From: Methylocapsa sp. S129
Lineage (GTDB): Bacteria; Pseudomonadota; Alphaproteobacteria; Rhizobiales; Beijerinckiaceae
Direction of reading: 5' to 3'
Length of the DNA: 64,000 bases
Assembly (NCBI RefSeq): GCF_009765995.1
Contig: NZ_LMUI01000011.1
Coordinates: forward strand, 384,814 to 448,813
The position numbers were made by a program, and so were the translations under genes. Below are positions 22,889 through 32,343 of this stretch, piece after piece (position 1 is the stretch's first letter; every line of letters starts with the position of its first letter). The notes under the pieces are model-generated. The model saw only the letters and a program-made list of their open reading frames with translations. It did no database searches and had not been told where the DNA came from.

Positions 22889-23176
22889 ATGCCCAAAGGC
22901 TATGTCATCGCCCGTGTCGACGTCACCAATCCGGAGGCTTACGCCCAATATGCCGCAGCCGCCGGCGAAGCGATCAAGAAACACGGCGGGAAAGCGCTTG
23001 CGCGAGGCGGCCGTCACGAAGCATTGGAGGGGCAGGCGCGCGGCCGCAATGTGGTGCTGGAATTCGACAGCTTTGAGGCTGCGCGCGGCTATTATTTCTC
23101 GGCCGACTATCAGGCCGCCAAGGCCAAGCGCGAAGGCGCGGCCGTGACCGAATTCGTACTCGTCGAAGGGGTGTGA
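22889..23176 (+). CDS. DUF1330 family protein (first of a tandem pair)
   Basis: A 95-residue ferredoxin-like (dimeric alpha/beta-barrel) protein. The DUF1330 start KGYVIARVDVTNPEAYAQYAAAAGEA, the LARGGRHEALEG segment and VLEFDSFEAARGYYFSADYQAAKAKRE are visible. No catalytic function is established for the family. It lies between pyrF and a second, diverged copy whose ATG comes two bases after this stop, so the pair is a tandem duplication. Confidence 0.85.
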   Translation: MPKGYVIARVDVTNPEAYAQYAAAAGEAIKKHGGKALARGGRHEALEGQARGRNVVLEFDSFEAARGYYFSADYQAAKAKREGAAVTEFVLVEGV

Positions 23177-23178
23177 CG

Positions 23179-23484
23179 ATGGCCAAAGGCTATTGGATCG
23201 CCCATGTCGATGTGACCGACCCCGAGGCTTACAAGGGCTACCTTGCGGCCAACGCTATCGCTTTTGCGAAATTCGGCGCCCGTTTTCTTGTGCGCGCCGG
23301 TCGCGGCGAGGTGAAAGGCGGCGCTTTGCATCCTCGCCATGTCGTGCTCGAATTCAAGGATTACGCCACGGCGCTGGCTTGCTACGAATCGGAAGAATAC
23401 CGCCGCGCCATCGTCATCCGGGACGCGGCGAGCGTTTGCGACATTGTGGTCGTCGAGGGCTATGACGGACCGCAGCCAGGCTGA
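23179..23484 (+). CDS. DUF1330 family protein (second of a tandem pair)
   Basis: A 101-residue paralogue of the gene just upstream: [65 protein letters not shown]. The N-terminal 25 residues are very alike in both copies, while the middle has diverged. ATG 23179 is taken as the start, immediately after the upstream stop; a GTG at 23173 overlaps it. dapB follows after 23 bp, so both copies probably share its transcript. Confidence 0.85.
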   Translation: MAKGYWIAHVDVTDPEAYKGYLAANAIAFAKFGARFLVRAGRGEVKGGALHPRHVVLEFKDYATALACYESEEYRRAIVIRDAASVCDIVVVEGYDGPQPG

Positions 23485-23507
23485 CGGCGCGCAAAAAGGG
23501 GACAGAT

Positions 23508-24323
23508 ATGGCCGACATGCGGCTCGTTGTGACGGGCGCCGCGGGGCGCATGGGCCGGATGCTCATCAAGACGATCCATGAAACGCCTGGCGCCGTTCTC
23601 ACAGGGGCGCTGGAGCATCAGGGCTCGATCGCTTTGGGAGAGGACGCCGGGCTATTGGCAGGCTGCGGCAAGGCGGGCGTGCCGATCTCCGCCGATCCGC
23701 TCGCCGCCATTCTATCGGCCGACGGCATAGTGGATTTCTCGACGCCATCGGCGAGCGTCGAATTTGCCGCGCTCGCCGCGCAAGCGCGCATCGCCCATAT
23801 CATCGGCACGACAGGTCTGTCAGCCGAAGACCTCAAGCGCATCGGCGCGGCGGCGCGTCACGCGGCGATCGTGCAATCGGGCAATATGAGCCTTGGCGTC
23901 AATCTCCTCGCCGCTCTGACCCGCCGCGTCGCCAGAGCTTTGGGCGAGGATTTCGATATCGAGATCGTCGAGATGCACCACCGCATGAAAGTCGATGCGC
24001 CGTCGGGCACGGCTTTATTGCTGGGCGAAGCGGCGGCTCAGGGACGCGGAATCAACTTGAGCGAACGCTCGGCGCGCGGCCGCGACGGCCATACCGGCGC
24101 TCGCCGGACCGGCGATATCGGCTTTGCCTCGTTGCGCGGCGGCACGGTCGTGGGCGATCACAGCGTGATTTTTGCGAGCGAGAGCGAGCGTATCGAACTC
24201 ACGCATCGCGCCGAAGACCGTGTGGTTTTCGCACGCGGCGCGGTGAAGGCGGCGCTTTGGGCGCATGGGCGCAAGGCCGGTCTTTATTCGATGGCCGACG
24301 TGTTGGGGCTGAACGAAGCCTGA
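23508..24323 (+). CDS. dapB: 4-hydroxy-tetrahydrodipicolinate reductase
   Basis: NAD(P)H-dependent enzyme of lysine and meso-diaminopimelate synthesis, 271 residues. The N-terminal Rossmann domain shows [22 protein letters not shown] and [12 protein letters not shown] follow. The catalytic segment is [20 protein letters not shown], which contains both the His pair and the proton-donating Lys. [21 protein letters not shown] and the C-terminal [13 protein letters not shown] helix complete the fold. It is the last gene of the dnaK-to-dapB run, ahead of a terminator hairpin. Confidence 0.96.
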   Translation: MADMRLVVTGAAGRMGRMLIKTIHETPGAVLTGALEHQGSIALGEDAGLLAGCGKAGVPISADPLAAILSADGIVDFSTPSASVEFAALAAQARIAHIIGTTGLSAEDLKRIGAAARHAAIVQSGNMSLGVNLLAALTRRVARALGEDFDIEIVEMHHRMKVDAPSGTALLLGEAAAQGRGINLSERSARGRDGHTGARRTGDIGFASLRGGTVVGDHSVIFASESERIELTHRAEDRVVFARGAVKAALWAHGRKAGLYSMADVLGLNEA

Positions 24324-24338
24324 CGGGAACGCTGGCGT

Positions 24339-24371
24339 AAAAAAAGCCCGGTTCGATTGCTCGAACCGGGC
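24339..24371 (-). terminator. Rho-independent terminator between convergent dapB and Bax-inhibitor genes
   Basis: A perfect 11-bp stem, GCCCGGTTCGA (24346-24356) and TCGAACCGGGC (24361-24371), encloses the loop TTGC. Seven A bases precede it on the plus strand, i.e. a T-run after the hairpin on the minus strand. It thus terminates the minus-strand Bax-inhibitor transcript and may also stop dapB transcripts in the other direction. Confidence 0.88.
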
Positions 24372-24397
24372 CGGAATTATTCTTCGCTATCGGAGCT

Positions 24398-25165
24398 TTA
24401 GCGACGATCGCCCGTCAACTGCAGCAACGCCGTGAAGATATTGATGAAGTCGAGATAGAGCCGAAGGGCGCCGAACACCGACTTCTTCTGCGCCATTTCA
24501 TAGCCGTCGCCAGCATAATATTGCGCCTTGATCGACTGCGTATCCCAGGCGGTGAGGCCCGCGAAGATGCCGATGCACAGGATCGACAGCGCCCATTGCA
24601 GGCCTGTGCTCTGCAGGAAAATATTGACGACGCTGGCGATGATCAGGCCGAACAGGCCCATCATCAGGAAGGAGCCCATCGCCGACAGATCGCGCTTGGT
24701 CGTATAGCCATAGAGGCTCAGAGCGCCAAAAGCCGCCGCCGTCTCAAAGAACACCCGGCCGATCGAGGCGCCGGTGTAGCGAATGAGCAAAGCCGACATC
24801 GACAGGCCGATCAGCGCCGCGAAAAGGAAGAAGGCGTTGCGGGCGGTCGACACCGAAATCGCATTGATGCGCGCCGAAATGAAAAACACCACGGCGAGCG
24901 GCGCCAGCACGATCACCCAGCGCAGCGGCGAAATATAGATCGCATTGCCGAAATCGGTCAGGCCGACGATGCGCCCCGCCTCATTTTCGACGACGCCAAG
25001 CTTGAACGCGCCGACCGCAAGAAGGCCGGTGATGCCAAGCCCAAGAGTCATGTAATTATATACGCCGATCATATAGGCGCGCAGGCCCTGATCGATCGCG
25101 CCCACGCCGGACCGGGCAACGCCGGCGCCGTAACGAGCGTTTGCTGTGCGGTCATAGTCGGACAT
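24398..25165 (-). CDS. Bax inhibitor-1/YccA family membrane protein
   Basis: A 255-residue inner-membrane protein with about seven hydrophobic helices. The soluble N-terminus (MSDYDRTANARYG) is followed by MTLGLGITGLLAVGAFKLG, PLRWVIVLAPLAVVFFISA and the family's C-terminal segment AWDTQSIKAQYYAGDG ... LRLYLDFINIFTALLQL, which carries conserved Asp residues of the BI-1 pore. The family includes Ca2+-leak channels; the bacterial role is unclear. ATG 25165 with GAGGA upstream fixes the start. Confidence 0.92.
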   Translation of the reverse strand: MSDYDRTANARYGAGVARSGVGAIDQGLRAYMIGVYNYMTLGLGITGLLAVGAFKLGVVENEAGRIVGLTDFGNAIYISPLRWVIVLAPLAVVFFISARINAISVSTARNAFFLFAALIGLSMSALLIRYTGASIGRVFFETAAAFGALSLYGYTTKRDLSAMGSFLMMGLFGLIIASVVNIFLQSTGLQWALSILCIGIFAGLTAWDTQSIKAQYYAGDGYEMAQKKSVFGALRLYLDFINIFTALLQLTGDRR

Positions 25166-25339
25166 CGAAATCCTCGTTGAGTTGGTCGCGCGCCAAACCG
25201 GCCCGGTCGGGTCGGCAGGAAACGCTCCCTCCCAATATGGTCCCGCGCGCCGTCGCACGCAAGGGATTCCCGCTTGGGATCGATAACCGCGTCATTACAA
25301 ATCGTTAACCCGCAACAGCGGATCGCGGAAGCGGCGGCG

Positions 25340-28147
25340 CTAACCGCTATTGCGTAGGCCGGCCGAAATCCCGTTGATCGTCAATTGGATCCCGGTTAGG
25401 ACCTTCTCGTTGCCGGCATGGGCGCGGTGCAGCTTCAGCAGCTCGACCTGCACATGATTGAGCGGATCGAGATAGGGGAAGCGGTTGCGGATGGAGCGAT
25501 CGAGCAAAGGATTGCTCTCCAGCAGGTTCGTCTGCCCCATGATCGCCAGCAAAGCGTCGATCGAATCATGCCATTCCCGGCTGATCTGCGCAAAGATCGC
25601 CTCGCGCAGCTTCACATCGGGCACCAGCGCTGAATAGCGCGAGGCGATCGCCAGGCTGCTCTTGGCCATCACCATGTCCATATTGGACAGCAGCGTGCGG
25701 AAGAACGGCCATTGCCGATGCATGTCCTTGAGCTGGGCGAGCCCGCCCTTCGGGTCGGCGGCGATGAATTCCTTCACCGCCGAACCGAAACCATACCAGC
25801 CCGGCAACATGAGCCGGCATTGCGCCCAACTGAACACCCAGGGGATCGCGCGCAAATCCTCGATTGCGGTGGTTTTCTTGCGCGAGGCGGGGCGCGAGCC
25901 GATATTGAGCGTGGCGATTTCAGTAATCACGGTCGAAGCCCAGAAATAGCGCTCGAAACCCTCGGTTTCATATACCAGTCCGCGATAGGCCTTGTAGGCG
26001 CTTTGCGACAGGGTCTCCATCGCGCTGAGATAGGCGGGATCCGGCGCGGCGACCTTCTCCTGCAGCAGGCTCGCCTCCAGCGTGGCGGAGGCCAGAATCT
26101 CCAGATTGCGCCGCCCGACTTCAGGATTGGAATATTTGCTCGAAATGATTTCGCCCTGTTCGGTGATGCGGATCTGGCCCTGTACCGCCCCGCCCGGCTG
26201 CGCGAGGATCGCGTCATAGCTCGGGCCGCCGCCGCGCCCGACCGATCCGCCGCGTCCGTGAAACAACCGGATGCGCACGCCATGGCGCCGGAAAACGTCG
26301 ATCAGGCCGATCTCCGACTTATAGAGCTCCCAACCGGAAGTGACGAAGCCGCCGTCTTTGTTGCTGTCGGAATAGCCAAGCATCACCTCCTGCTCGCCGC
26401 CCTGATTGTCGACGAGGCGGCGATATTCGGGAATGGCGAGCAGGCGGTCCATGACGCCGACGCAGGTTCGCAGGTCGTCGATCGTCTCGAACAGCGGCAC
26501 GAGGTTGAGTGCGCAGCGCCCGTCGGCGCCGACAAGGCCGACCTCCTTGAGCAGCAGCGCCAGCTCCAGCATGTCGGACACGCCTTGCGCCTTGGAGATG
26601 ATGCTGGTGCGGATCGCGGCCGCGCCATAGGTCTTGTGGATCCAGGCGGCGGTGCGGAAAACGCTCAGCTCCCCCTGCGTCTCCTCGCTATATTCGAAGA
26701 ACGGCGAAACGAGCGGACGCGGCGAGCGCAATTCCTGCAGCAGCAGCGCGATGCGCGCCTCCTCGTCGAGCTTGAGATATTCGACGCCCGGGATAGCGGC
26801 GGCCAATAGCTCGGCGACCGTCCGCTCATGCACATCCGAGTTCTGGCGCAGATCCAGCGGCGCGAGATGGAAGCCGAAGCAGTCGACGGCGCGGCGCAGG
26901 GAGCGCAGGCGGCCGCGCGCGAGAATGGCGCCGCCGCTCTCCTCCAGCGAGGCCACGATAACATCGAGATCGGCGGCCAGTTCGGCCGCGGTTCCGTAAG
27001 GCGGCGCATCGGCGATAGGCCGGCGCGAGGCGACGACCTGATCGAGATCGCGCGCCGTCGCCGCAAGGCGCGAGTAAATGCCGCCAATGGCGCGTCGATA
27101 GGGCTCGTCCTCGCGATTGGCGGACCGGTCGGTCGAGCGCTCGGCCAGTGCGCTGAGCGCCGCGCTGACGGGCATCAAAGTGCCGCTCACCGAGAGTTCC
27201 GCGCCCAGTTCGTGCAATTCGTCGAGATAATGGGCAAGGGCGCGCGCGCTATGCAGGCGCATGGTTTCACGCAGGACCTCGGCGGTCACGAACGGATTGC
27301 CGTCGCGATCGCCGCCGATCCACGAGCCGACTTTCAGGAAAGAGGCGAGGCCCTTGTCCCGGACAGGGGGCGTTTGGCGCGCCAGTTCGTCCTCCAGCGC
27401 CCCGTAGATATGCGGCAGCTCCCTGAAGAACGTATAGTCGTAATAGGACAGGCCGTTGGCGACCTCGTCGAGAACCTTCAGCTTGGTCTGGCGCAGCATG
27501 TTGGTGCGCCACAGAGTCAGAATGGCGCGCCGCAGCCGTTCTTCGCTCTCCTGGAGCTCTTGCGCATTGTCCTGCATGCGCTGGCGTTCGTCGATAATCT
27601 GGGCGATTTCCAGCTCGCGCGTCAGCGTGCTTTTGCGGCGCACTTCGGTGGGATGGGCGGTCAGCACCGGGCTGACCAGCGCGCCGTCGAAGAAGGCGCG
27701 CAAGGCTTTGGCGTCGATGCCCGCTTCCTGCGCGCGTTTGAGGGCATGCGCCATGGTGCCCGCGCGGGGCGCCGATCCCGCCACGACATGGGCGCGATTG
27801 CGGCGGATGTGATGCTGGTCCTCGGCGATATTAGCCAGATGCGAGAAATAGCTGAAGGCGCGCACGATCGCGAAAGTCTGGTCGGCGGTCAGGCTATCGA
27901 GGATCGCCTCCAGTTCGCGCCGCGCCCCCACTTCATTGTCCCGATGGAAGCGAATCGAGGACTGGCGGATGCGCTCGACAATGTCGAACACCGCCCCGCC
28001 CTCCTGTTCGCGCACCGTATCGCCCAGAATGCGGCCGAGCAGCCGGATGTCGTTGCGCAGGGGAAGATCCTTCTCCTCGTCCTGCGTCGGCGGCGTCTGG
28101 ATCTGGGAGCGCGTCTCATGCGTTTGAACGACGGAAGCGATCGACAT
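25340..28147 (-). CDS. ppc: Phosphoenolpyruvate carboxylase
   Basis: Carboxylates PEP to oxaloacetate, an anaplerotic step that is also part of the serine cycle in methylotrophs. About 935 residues. Catalytic motifs are the His loop [72 protein letters not shown], the [21 protein letters not shown] segment and the C-terminus ISAGLRNSG (usually RNTG). ATG 28147 ([10 protein letters not shown]) is preferred, with AAGGG upstream; longer in-frame starts at 28222 and 28300 give an atypical extension. Confidence 0.97.
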   Translation of the reverse strand: MSIASVVQTHETRSQIQTPPTQDEEKDLPLRNDIRLLGRILGDTVREQEGGAVFDIVERIRQSSIRFHRDNEVGARRELEAILDSLTADQTFAIVRAFSYFSHLANIAEDQHHIRRNRAHVVAGSAPRAGTMAHALKRAQEAGIDAKALRAFFDGALVSPVLTAHPTEVRRKSTLTRELEIAQIIDERQRMQDNAQELQESEERLRRAILTLWRTNMLRQTKLKVLDEVANGLSYYDYTFFRELPHIYGALEDELARQTPPVRDKGLASFLKVGSWIGGDRDGNPFVTAEVLRETMRLHSARALAHYLDELHELGAELSVSGTLMPVSAALSALAERSTDRSANREDEPYRRAIGGIYSRLAATARDLDQVVASRRPIADAPPYGTAAELAADLDVIVASLEESGGAILARGRLRSLRRAVDCFGFHLAPLDLRQNSDVHERTVAELLAAAIPGVEYLKLDEEARIALLLQELRSPRPLVSPFFEYSEETQGELSVFRTAAWIHKTYGAAAIRTSIISKAQGVSDMLELALLLKEVGLVGADGRCALNLVPLFETIDDLRTCVGVMDRLLAIPEYRRLVDNQGGEQEVMLGYSDSNKDGGFVTSGWELYKSEIGLIDVFRRHGVRIRLFHGRGGSVGRGGGPSYDAILAQPGGAVQGQIRITEQGEIISSKYSNPEVGRRNLEILASATLEASLLQEKVAAPDPAYLSAMETLSQSAYKAYRGLVYETEGFERYFWASTVITEIATLNIGSRPASRKKTTAIEDLRAIPWVFSWAQCRLMLPGWYGFGSAVKEFIAADPKGGLAQLKDMHRQWPFFRTLLSNMDMVMAKSSLAIASRYSALVPDVKLREAIFAQISREWHDSIDALLAIMGQTNLLESNPLLDRSIRNRFPYLDPLNHVQVELLKLHRAHAGNEKVLTGIQLTINGISAGLRNSG

Positions 28148-28408
28148 TGGCGGCAACCCTTTGAACGCCGACCCAAGGGGTCGGCTGGCCAGGCTCTGGT
28201 CGTCTATGTTGCGGCGCATCATCGCGCCAAGCAAGAGCGCCTTTGGCGAGCGAAGCAAAATATTGGCCAAGTCCGGGCGCCCCCCGGCGACGCGCCTCAA
28301 TTTTGCGCGGCCTCGGAAGTTCCACGCCTCGGTCTCAATCCCGACGCAAAATCCCGTTGCAAATGCGGTTCTGAGCGCTTGGGCGCGGATGGTGACGGGG
28401 AAGCCTTG

Positions 28409-28888
28409 ATGCGCAACGCGACCGCTGGACTGCGTCGGCAGGCGATGTTCGCTGCCTTGGCCTGCGCGCTTCTGGCCAGCGTTCTGGCCACCCTCTCAGG
28501 GGCGCGGCTTCGCACCCATGCGGATACGGCTTTCGACCCGCCCATCCTGGTCAAGTCCGTCGCCGTCGATCGAACGCGCGTCGTAAACGAGGCCAAGGCG
28601 CCGGACCTGCCTATCGTGCCAGCATCGGTGCAGGCGCCCGCGTCGACAAAGGCGCAAAACCCGCTCGTCCACAAGCTCTGTGGCGTTTCGCCGTGCCATC
28701 ATTTGGCTGCTCTGCCGCCGGCGCCGCCCCGCCGACCCGCAGCGTCTTCGGAGGGCGCGACGGTCGAAGTGGCGCTCACGACGGTTGCGCCAGAGACGGA
28801 CAAGCACCCCCGCTCCTTGTCGGACCGTCTCTTGTGGCCTGTCGGAAGCCTTCGCGATCGCGTCGCCGGGCTGATATCGTCGCTGTGA
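28409..28888 (+). CDS. Hypothetical exported or membrane-anchored protein
   Basis: A 159-residue protein with an N-terminal hydrophobic segment (residues about 13-32, [20 protein letters not shown]) that could be a signal peptide or anchor. The remainder is Pro/Ala/Val-rich with a possible Cys pair in LCGVSPCHH and a basic end, [14 protein letters not shown] recognise no domain. It is divergent from ppc. The very long frame upstream of 28409 is antisense to ppc and not part of the gene. Confidence 0.55.
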   Translation: MRNATAGLRRQAMFAALACALLASVLATLSGARLRTHADTAFDPPILVKSVAVDRTRVVNEAKAPDLPIVPASVQAPASTKAQNPLVHKLCGVSPCHHLAALPPAPPRRPAASSEGATVEVALTTVAPETDKHPRSLSDRLLWPVGSLRDRVAGLISSL

Positions 28889-28921
28889 ATGGATGCGTAA
28901 TCTTGTGACCGGCTACGCTAT

Positions 28922-30103
28922 CTATATGACGTTGCGCTCGATGAGCGGACGGCCCGCCGCGATCCGCTCAAAGGCGAAGTCGGCCAGATCCAGCGTCGCA
29001 TAGCGCCCTTGCGCGATCAGCTCGGCGAGGCCGCGACCGACCGCTGGCGATTGCTGGATGCCATGGCCGGAAAAGCCCGACGCAAGATAGGCATTGTCGA
29101 GGCCGGGCGCGCGCCCGACGATGGCGTTATGATCGAAAACGTTCAGGTCGTAATGGCCCGCCCAGGCGCGGCCGGGGCGGATGTTTTCGAAGGCGGGAAT
29201 GCGATGGGCGAGCGCGGGCCAGATGATGTCGTCGAACTGCGGCCAGATGACATCGAAATCGTCGCTGTCAGGATCCTCGGCCTCAGGCGGCGAGATGCCG
29301 CACAGATAGGATTCGCCCTCGCTGCGCACATACGCGCCGCTGGCGTCGATGATCAGCGGGCAATGGGCGATGCGCTCCCTGGCGTTGAATTGGAACACGC
29401 AGCGCTTGCGCGCATGAACGGGGATTTCGAAGCCCATTTGTCTGGCGAGTTCGGCGGCGCCTGAAGCGCCCGCCGCATTGACGAAAGCGCCACAGACGAT
29501 CCGCTCGCCATTCGCCAGCCGCACCGCTGAGATGCGGGCGCCGTCGCGCTCGACGGCGGCGATCTCGCTTTCTCGATAGACGACGCCGAGCGCGCGCGCC
29601 TTGCGCCGGAACGCCTGCATCAAGGTATAGCCGTCGAACCAGCCCTCGCCGGAACGGCCCCATGCCGCCATGGCGATCCCATCGAGATTGAGAAACGGGA
29701 AACGCGTCTTCAGGGCGTCGTGGCCGAGCAGAAGAATGTCGGCGCCCTCGGCAAGCTGGGTCGCATGATTGGCCGTCAGGATCGACGCGCCCGCCTCGCC
29801 CGCAAGATAGAGATAGCCGTTTTCGGTGAGGGGTAGATCGGGCGCTTCGCCATCGACGGCGAGAAGCTCTCCGGCCTTGCGCAGGAAGGCGACGCCATAA
29901 AGCCCAACGCGGATATTGATCGGGCTGGAAAATTGCTGGCGGACCGAACTCAGCGAAAGCGAGCTGGCGGCCTGGCGGTAGGTCATATCCCTGTCGATAA
30001 CGAGGATGCGGCCCGAAAAATCCGGGTGCGCGGCCAGATGATAGGCGATGGAGGAGCCCATCACCGCGCCGCCGCCGATGACGACGTCGAAAGGCTCGCT
30101 CAT
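28922..30103 (-). CDS. FAD-dependent oxidoreductase, DAO (D-amino-acid/glycine oxidase) family
   Basis: A 393-residue flavoprotein. The dinucleotide-binding motif is VVIGGGAVMGSSIAYHLA at the N-terminus, followed by LVIDRD (end of beta2). The second FAD contact is in the C-terminal GLDNAYLASGFSGHGIQQSPAVGRGLAELI, typical of DAO/sarcosine-oxidase-like enzymes. The substrate is probably an amine or N-methylated amino acid, but it is not determinable. Its ATG overlaps the stop of an upstream truncated cupin gene (ATGA). Confidence 0.87.
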   Translation of the reverse strand: MSEPFDVVIGGGAVMGSSIAYHLAAHPDFSGRILVIDRDMTYRQAASSLSLSSVRQQFSSPINIRVGLYGVAFLRKAGELLAVDGEAPDLPLTENGYLYLAGEAGASILTANHATQLAEGADILLLGHDALKTRFPFLNLDGIAMAAWGRSGEGWFDGYTLMQAFRRKARALGVVYRESEIAAVERDGARISAVRLANGERIVCGAFVNAAGASGAAELARQMGFEIPVHARKRCVFQFNARERIAHCPLIIDASGAYVRSEGESYLCGISPPEAEDPDSDDFDVIWPQFDDIIWPALAHRIPAFENIRPGRAWAGHYDLNVFDHNAIVGRAPGLDNAYLASGFSGHGIQQSPAVGRGLAELIAQGRYATLDLADFAFERIAAGRPLIERNVI

Positions 30104-30279
30104 TTAACGGCCCGCGTCGACAGAATTGACGAGATGTCGGTATCGGCATGCGAACGCCAGACGAACTCGCCTTTGACTTTCACGACCATGACATCATGGC
30201 CGTTGAATTTTTCGACGATCTTCGGCGCCCAATGATCCGAGAATGTTGTGAGCTTTTGGTTCAAATCGACAACAGGCAT
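30100..30279 (-). pseudogene. Truncated cupin-domain gene
   Basis: The 59-residue frame begins MPVVDLNQKLTTFSDHWAPK and runs through VVKVKGEFVWRSHADTD, which matches the first about 48 residues of small cupins of the type VKLKGEFVWHSHADEDE. At the point where the metal-binding barrel should continue, the sequence changes to ISSILSTRAVK and stops, overlapping the next gene's ATG by four bases. The rest of the barrel, including its second metal-binding motif, is absent, so the gene is presumably non-functional as a cupin. A deletion fusing it to the oxidoreductase gene would explain the structure. Confidence 0.7.
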
Positions 30280-30313
30280 GCGCCGCGCCTTTGCTCTCAA
30301 AGATTATGCTTGT

Positions 30314-30478
30314 TCAATGGCGATGGCGAGCATAGCGCCGCTTCGCCTCCGCGGCGATTCCCGCTTCCATCTCTTCGAGAGTTTTCGGCTCCCCGTCAAA
30401 GACCAGCGAGGCGAACACTTCTTCCGGCCGGGTAGGCGCGAAACGCAACGCCGCCTTCAGCAAAGCGTCGTCGGCCAT
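30314..30478 (-). CDS. Small hypothetical protein
   Basis: A 54-residue protein (MADDALLKAALRFAPTRPEE ... EEMEAGIAAEAKRRYARHRH) behind a good GAGGG ribosome site at ATG 30478. It is probably two helices; the EEMEAGIAAEAKRR end resembles the tail of AbrB-type antitoxins, but no DNA-binding part and no toxin gene are present, so I do not assign it. A longer in-frame ORF exists but lies over the DUF1272 gene. Confidence 0.55.
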   Translation of the reverse strand: MADDALLKAALRFAPTRPEEVFASLVFDGEPKTLEEMEAGIAAEAKRRYARHRH

Positions 30479-30519
30479 CTTCTCCCTCTTAACCTTCGTT
30501 CCGGATGCGCTGCGGGGCT

Positions 30520-30771
30520 TCATGCCACGCGCGAACCGCAGCCGCCCGCCTTCACGACGCGCTTGGTCGAGGCGGGATGGCGCGCCAGCATCGGCACCGG
30601 CCGGATGGGCCGGGCGACGAGATTGCCGCCGCAGTTCGGGCAAACGCCGTGCAGGACCTTCTGCGCGCAATCCGCGCAGAAGGTGCATTCGTAGCTGCAA
30701 ATGCGCGCGTCCGGGCTGGATGGCGGCAAATCGCGATCGCAACATTCACAGCCTGGACGCAGCTCAAGCAT
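30520..30771 (-). CDS. DUF1272 zinc-ribbon-like protein
   Basis: An 83-residue protein with many cysteines arranged for zinc binding: CECCDRDLPP, CSYECTFCADC and CPNCGGNLVARP. This is the DUF1272 pattern. The N-terminal MLELRPGCECCDRDLPP fixes ATG 30771. Function unknown; the family commonly stands next to transporters or small regulators. Here the LysE-type exporter gene lies just upstream on the same strand. Confidence 0.88.
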   Translation of the reverse strand: MLELRPGCECCDRDLPPSSPDARICSYECTFCADCAQKVLHGVCPNCGGNLVARPIRPVPMLARHPASTKRVVKAGGCGSRVA

Positions 30772-30822
30772 CGGCAGTCCCCCAAAAAAATCGCCTGTCG
30801 CCTTTGATGTTACCAAAACCGC

Positions 30823-31470
30823 TCAATCAACAAAAGACGCGGCGGTCCAGCCATGCCAGGCCGCCAGCGCGGCGACGACGATGAAGAGAAGCCCGGCGGC
30901 GCGCCCGGCGAACAGGGTCGCCCGCGGCGTTGAGACGAGAAAATCGCGGCTCGCGCCGGCCGCGAAAGCCAGTCCGCCATAGACGCCAAGCTGCGTCAGC
31001 ACGATCATCGCGCCCATCGCCAGCGCTTGCGACCAAAGCGGGCCGTATTGCGGCCTTATAAACTGCGGGAAGATCGCGAGGGTGAACAGATAGGCCTTCG
31101 GATTGAGCAGGCAGGTCAGGGCGCCCTGGCGGAAGGCGACCCATAGCGACCGGTTGGCGACCGCGCCGATGGCGCTGATGACGATGGCGCTGCGCATCAG
31201 CGTCACGCCGATCCAGCCCATATAGGCCGCCCCGGCAAAAAGCAGGAGCGTGAACAGCGTGGGCGCCAGTTTTAGCAGGAGGCCGACGCCGAGAGCGCCG
31301 ATGAACGCATGCGCGGCGCCGCCCAGCATGATGCCGCCCGTCGCCGAAAGCCCCGCCCGGCGACCGCTCGTCAGGGCGTTGGTGATGACGAACAGCATAT
31401 CCATGCCCGGCACGATGATGATGCCGAAAAGAAAGACGAAAAAAAGCCAGAGATTTTGTGTGTACGTCAT
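30823..31470 (-). CDS. LysE/RhtB family amino-acid exporter
   Basis: A 215-residue inner-membrane protein with about six hydrophobic helices. The LysE-family N-terminal segment IIIVPGMDMLFVITNALTSGRRAGL and the mid-protein QGALTCLLNPKAYLFTLAIFPQF, with its conserved Asn-Pro-Lys, are present. Such proteins export amino acids or homoserine lactones; the substrate is unknown. It is divergent from the WYL regulator gene, with a palindromic operator between them. Confidence 0.9.
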   Translation of the reverse strand: MTYTQNLWLFFVFLFGIIIVPGMDMLFVITNALTSGRRAGLSATGGIMLGGAAHAFIGALGVGLLLKLAPTLFTLLLFAGAAYMGWIGVTLMRSAIVISAIGAVANRSLWVAFRQGALTCLLNPKAYLFTLAIFPQFIRPQYGPLWSQALAMGAMIVLTQLGVYGGLAFAAGASRDFLVSTPRATLFAGRAAGLLFIVVAALAAWHGWTAASFVD

Positions 31471-31551
31471 GCCGCCCGCTCGTTCCCGCCTTGTCGATCC
31501 CGCGGGAGGATTCCCGTTTTTCAGGCGGATGGCGGGCGTATACAGAGCTCC

Positions 31552-31573
31552 AACTGACAGCGTAGTGTCAGTT
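31552..31573. promoter_or_regulatory. Palindromic operator between lysE-like and WYL-regulator genes
   Basis: A perfect inverted repeat, AACTGACA (31552-31559), six bases, TGTCAGTT (31566-31573), lies in the 143-bp divergent region, 40 bp before the regulator's ATG. ACTGACA/TGTCAGT half-sites are typical of YafY-type HTH/WYL repressors, so autoregulation and control of the exporter are inferred. Confidence 0.72.
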
Positions 31574-31613
31574 GCGTTGCGGGGAACGCGCGGGGAGCGA
31601 GGAGGCGGCGGAC

Positions 31614-32291
31614 ATGCGCAAGGCGTCGCGCCTTTTCGAGATCATCCAGATCCTCCGGCTCGCGCGAAGGCCGGTAACCGCCGCTGAAATCGCCAATCAA
31701 CTGGAAGTCGCCCAGCGCTCGATCTATCGCGACATCGCCGCCCTGCAGGCGATGCGGGTTCCGATCGAAGGTGGGCGCGGCATCGGCTATATCCTGCGCC
31801 CGGGCTTCAATCTGCCGCCGCTGATGTTCACGATCGAGGAGACGGAGGCGATCGTGCTGGCCCTCGCCTTGCTCGAGCGAATGGGGGACGTCGAACTCAA
31901 ACAGGCGGCAAAGCGCGTCAACCAAAAGATCGCCGCCGCGATTCCACCCTTGCTGCGCCAGACGCTCGGCGCCAATGCGCTGCACGCCTGGGGGACGGCG
32001 GCGTCTTCTCCGCAGGGCATTGATCTGGCCATTGTCAGGCGCGCCATCCGTGACGAGCAGAAGCTCGAAATCGATTATCGCGACGAATTCGGCCGCGCGA
32101 CGCAAAGGACAGTCCAGCCGCTCGCGCTCATTTACTATTCGGACACGGCGAATATCGTCGCATGGTGCGAATTGCGTCAGGCTTTGCGTAATTTTCGCGC
32201 AGACCGCGTGCAAAGCGGCGCGCTCATCGACGATTTCTTTCGCGGCGAGGGCGAAAATCTGCGAAAAGAATGGGTCGCCGGTTGGAAATAG
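31614..32291 (+). CDS. YafY-type transcriptional regulator (HTH + WYL domain)
   Basis: A 225-residue DeoR-like regulator. The winged helix-turn-helix occupies about residues 1-60 (RLFEIIQILRLARRPVTAAE ... LEVAQRSIYRDIAALQAMRV). The WYL-type sensor domain spans about 135-215 (IDYRDEFGRATQRTVQPLAL and WCELRQALRNFRADRV). ATG 31614 has AGGAGG eight bases upstream. It probably binds the palindrome at 31552-31573 and controls the divergent LysE-type gene and itself. The SDR gene follows in the same direction after 52 bp. Confidence 0.9.
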   Translation: MRKASRLFEIIQILRLARRPVTAAEIANQLEVAQRSIYRDIAALQAMRVPIEGGRGIGYILRPGFNLPPLMFTIEETEAIVLALALLERMGDVELKQAAKRVNQKIAAAIPPLLRQTLGANALHAWGTAASSPQGIDLAIVRRAIRDEQKLEIDYRDEFGRATQRTVQPLALIYYSDTANIVAWCELRQALRNFRADRVQSGALIDDFFRGEGENLRKEWVAGWK

Positions 32292-32343
32292 GCGAAGCCG
32301 CAAAGGCTGGCAGAACGGCCCATTGAGCAAAGGGAAAACTGGA

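Noticed and set aside
26828..28408. Very long plus-strand open frame upstream of 28409
   Set aside because: It is antisense to ppc, whose minus-strand protein is unmistakable; only the part from ATG 28409 lies outside ppc.
30314..30478. 54-residue protein as an AbrB-type antitoxin
   Set aside because: Only a C-terminal helix looks similar; no DNA-binding domain and no adjacent toxin.
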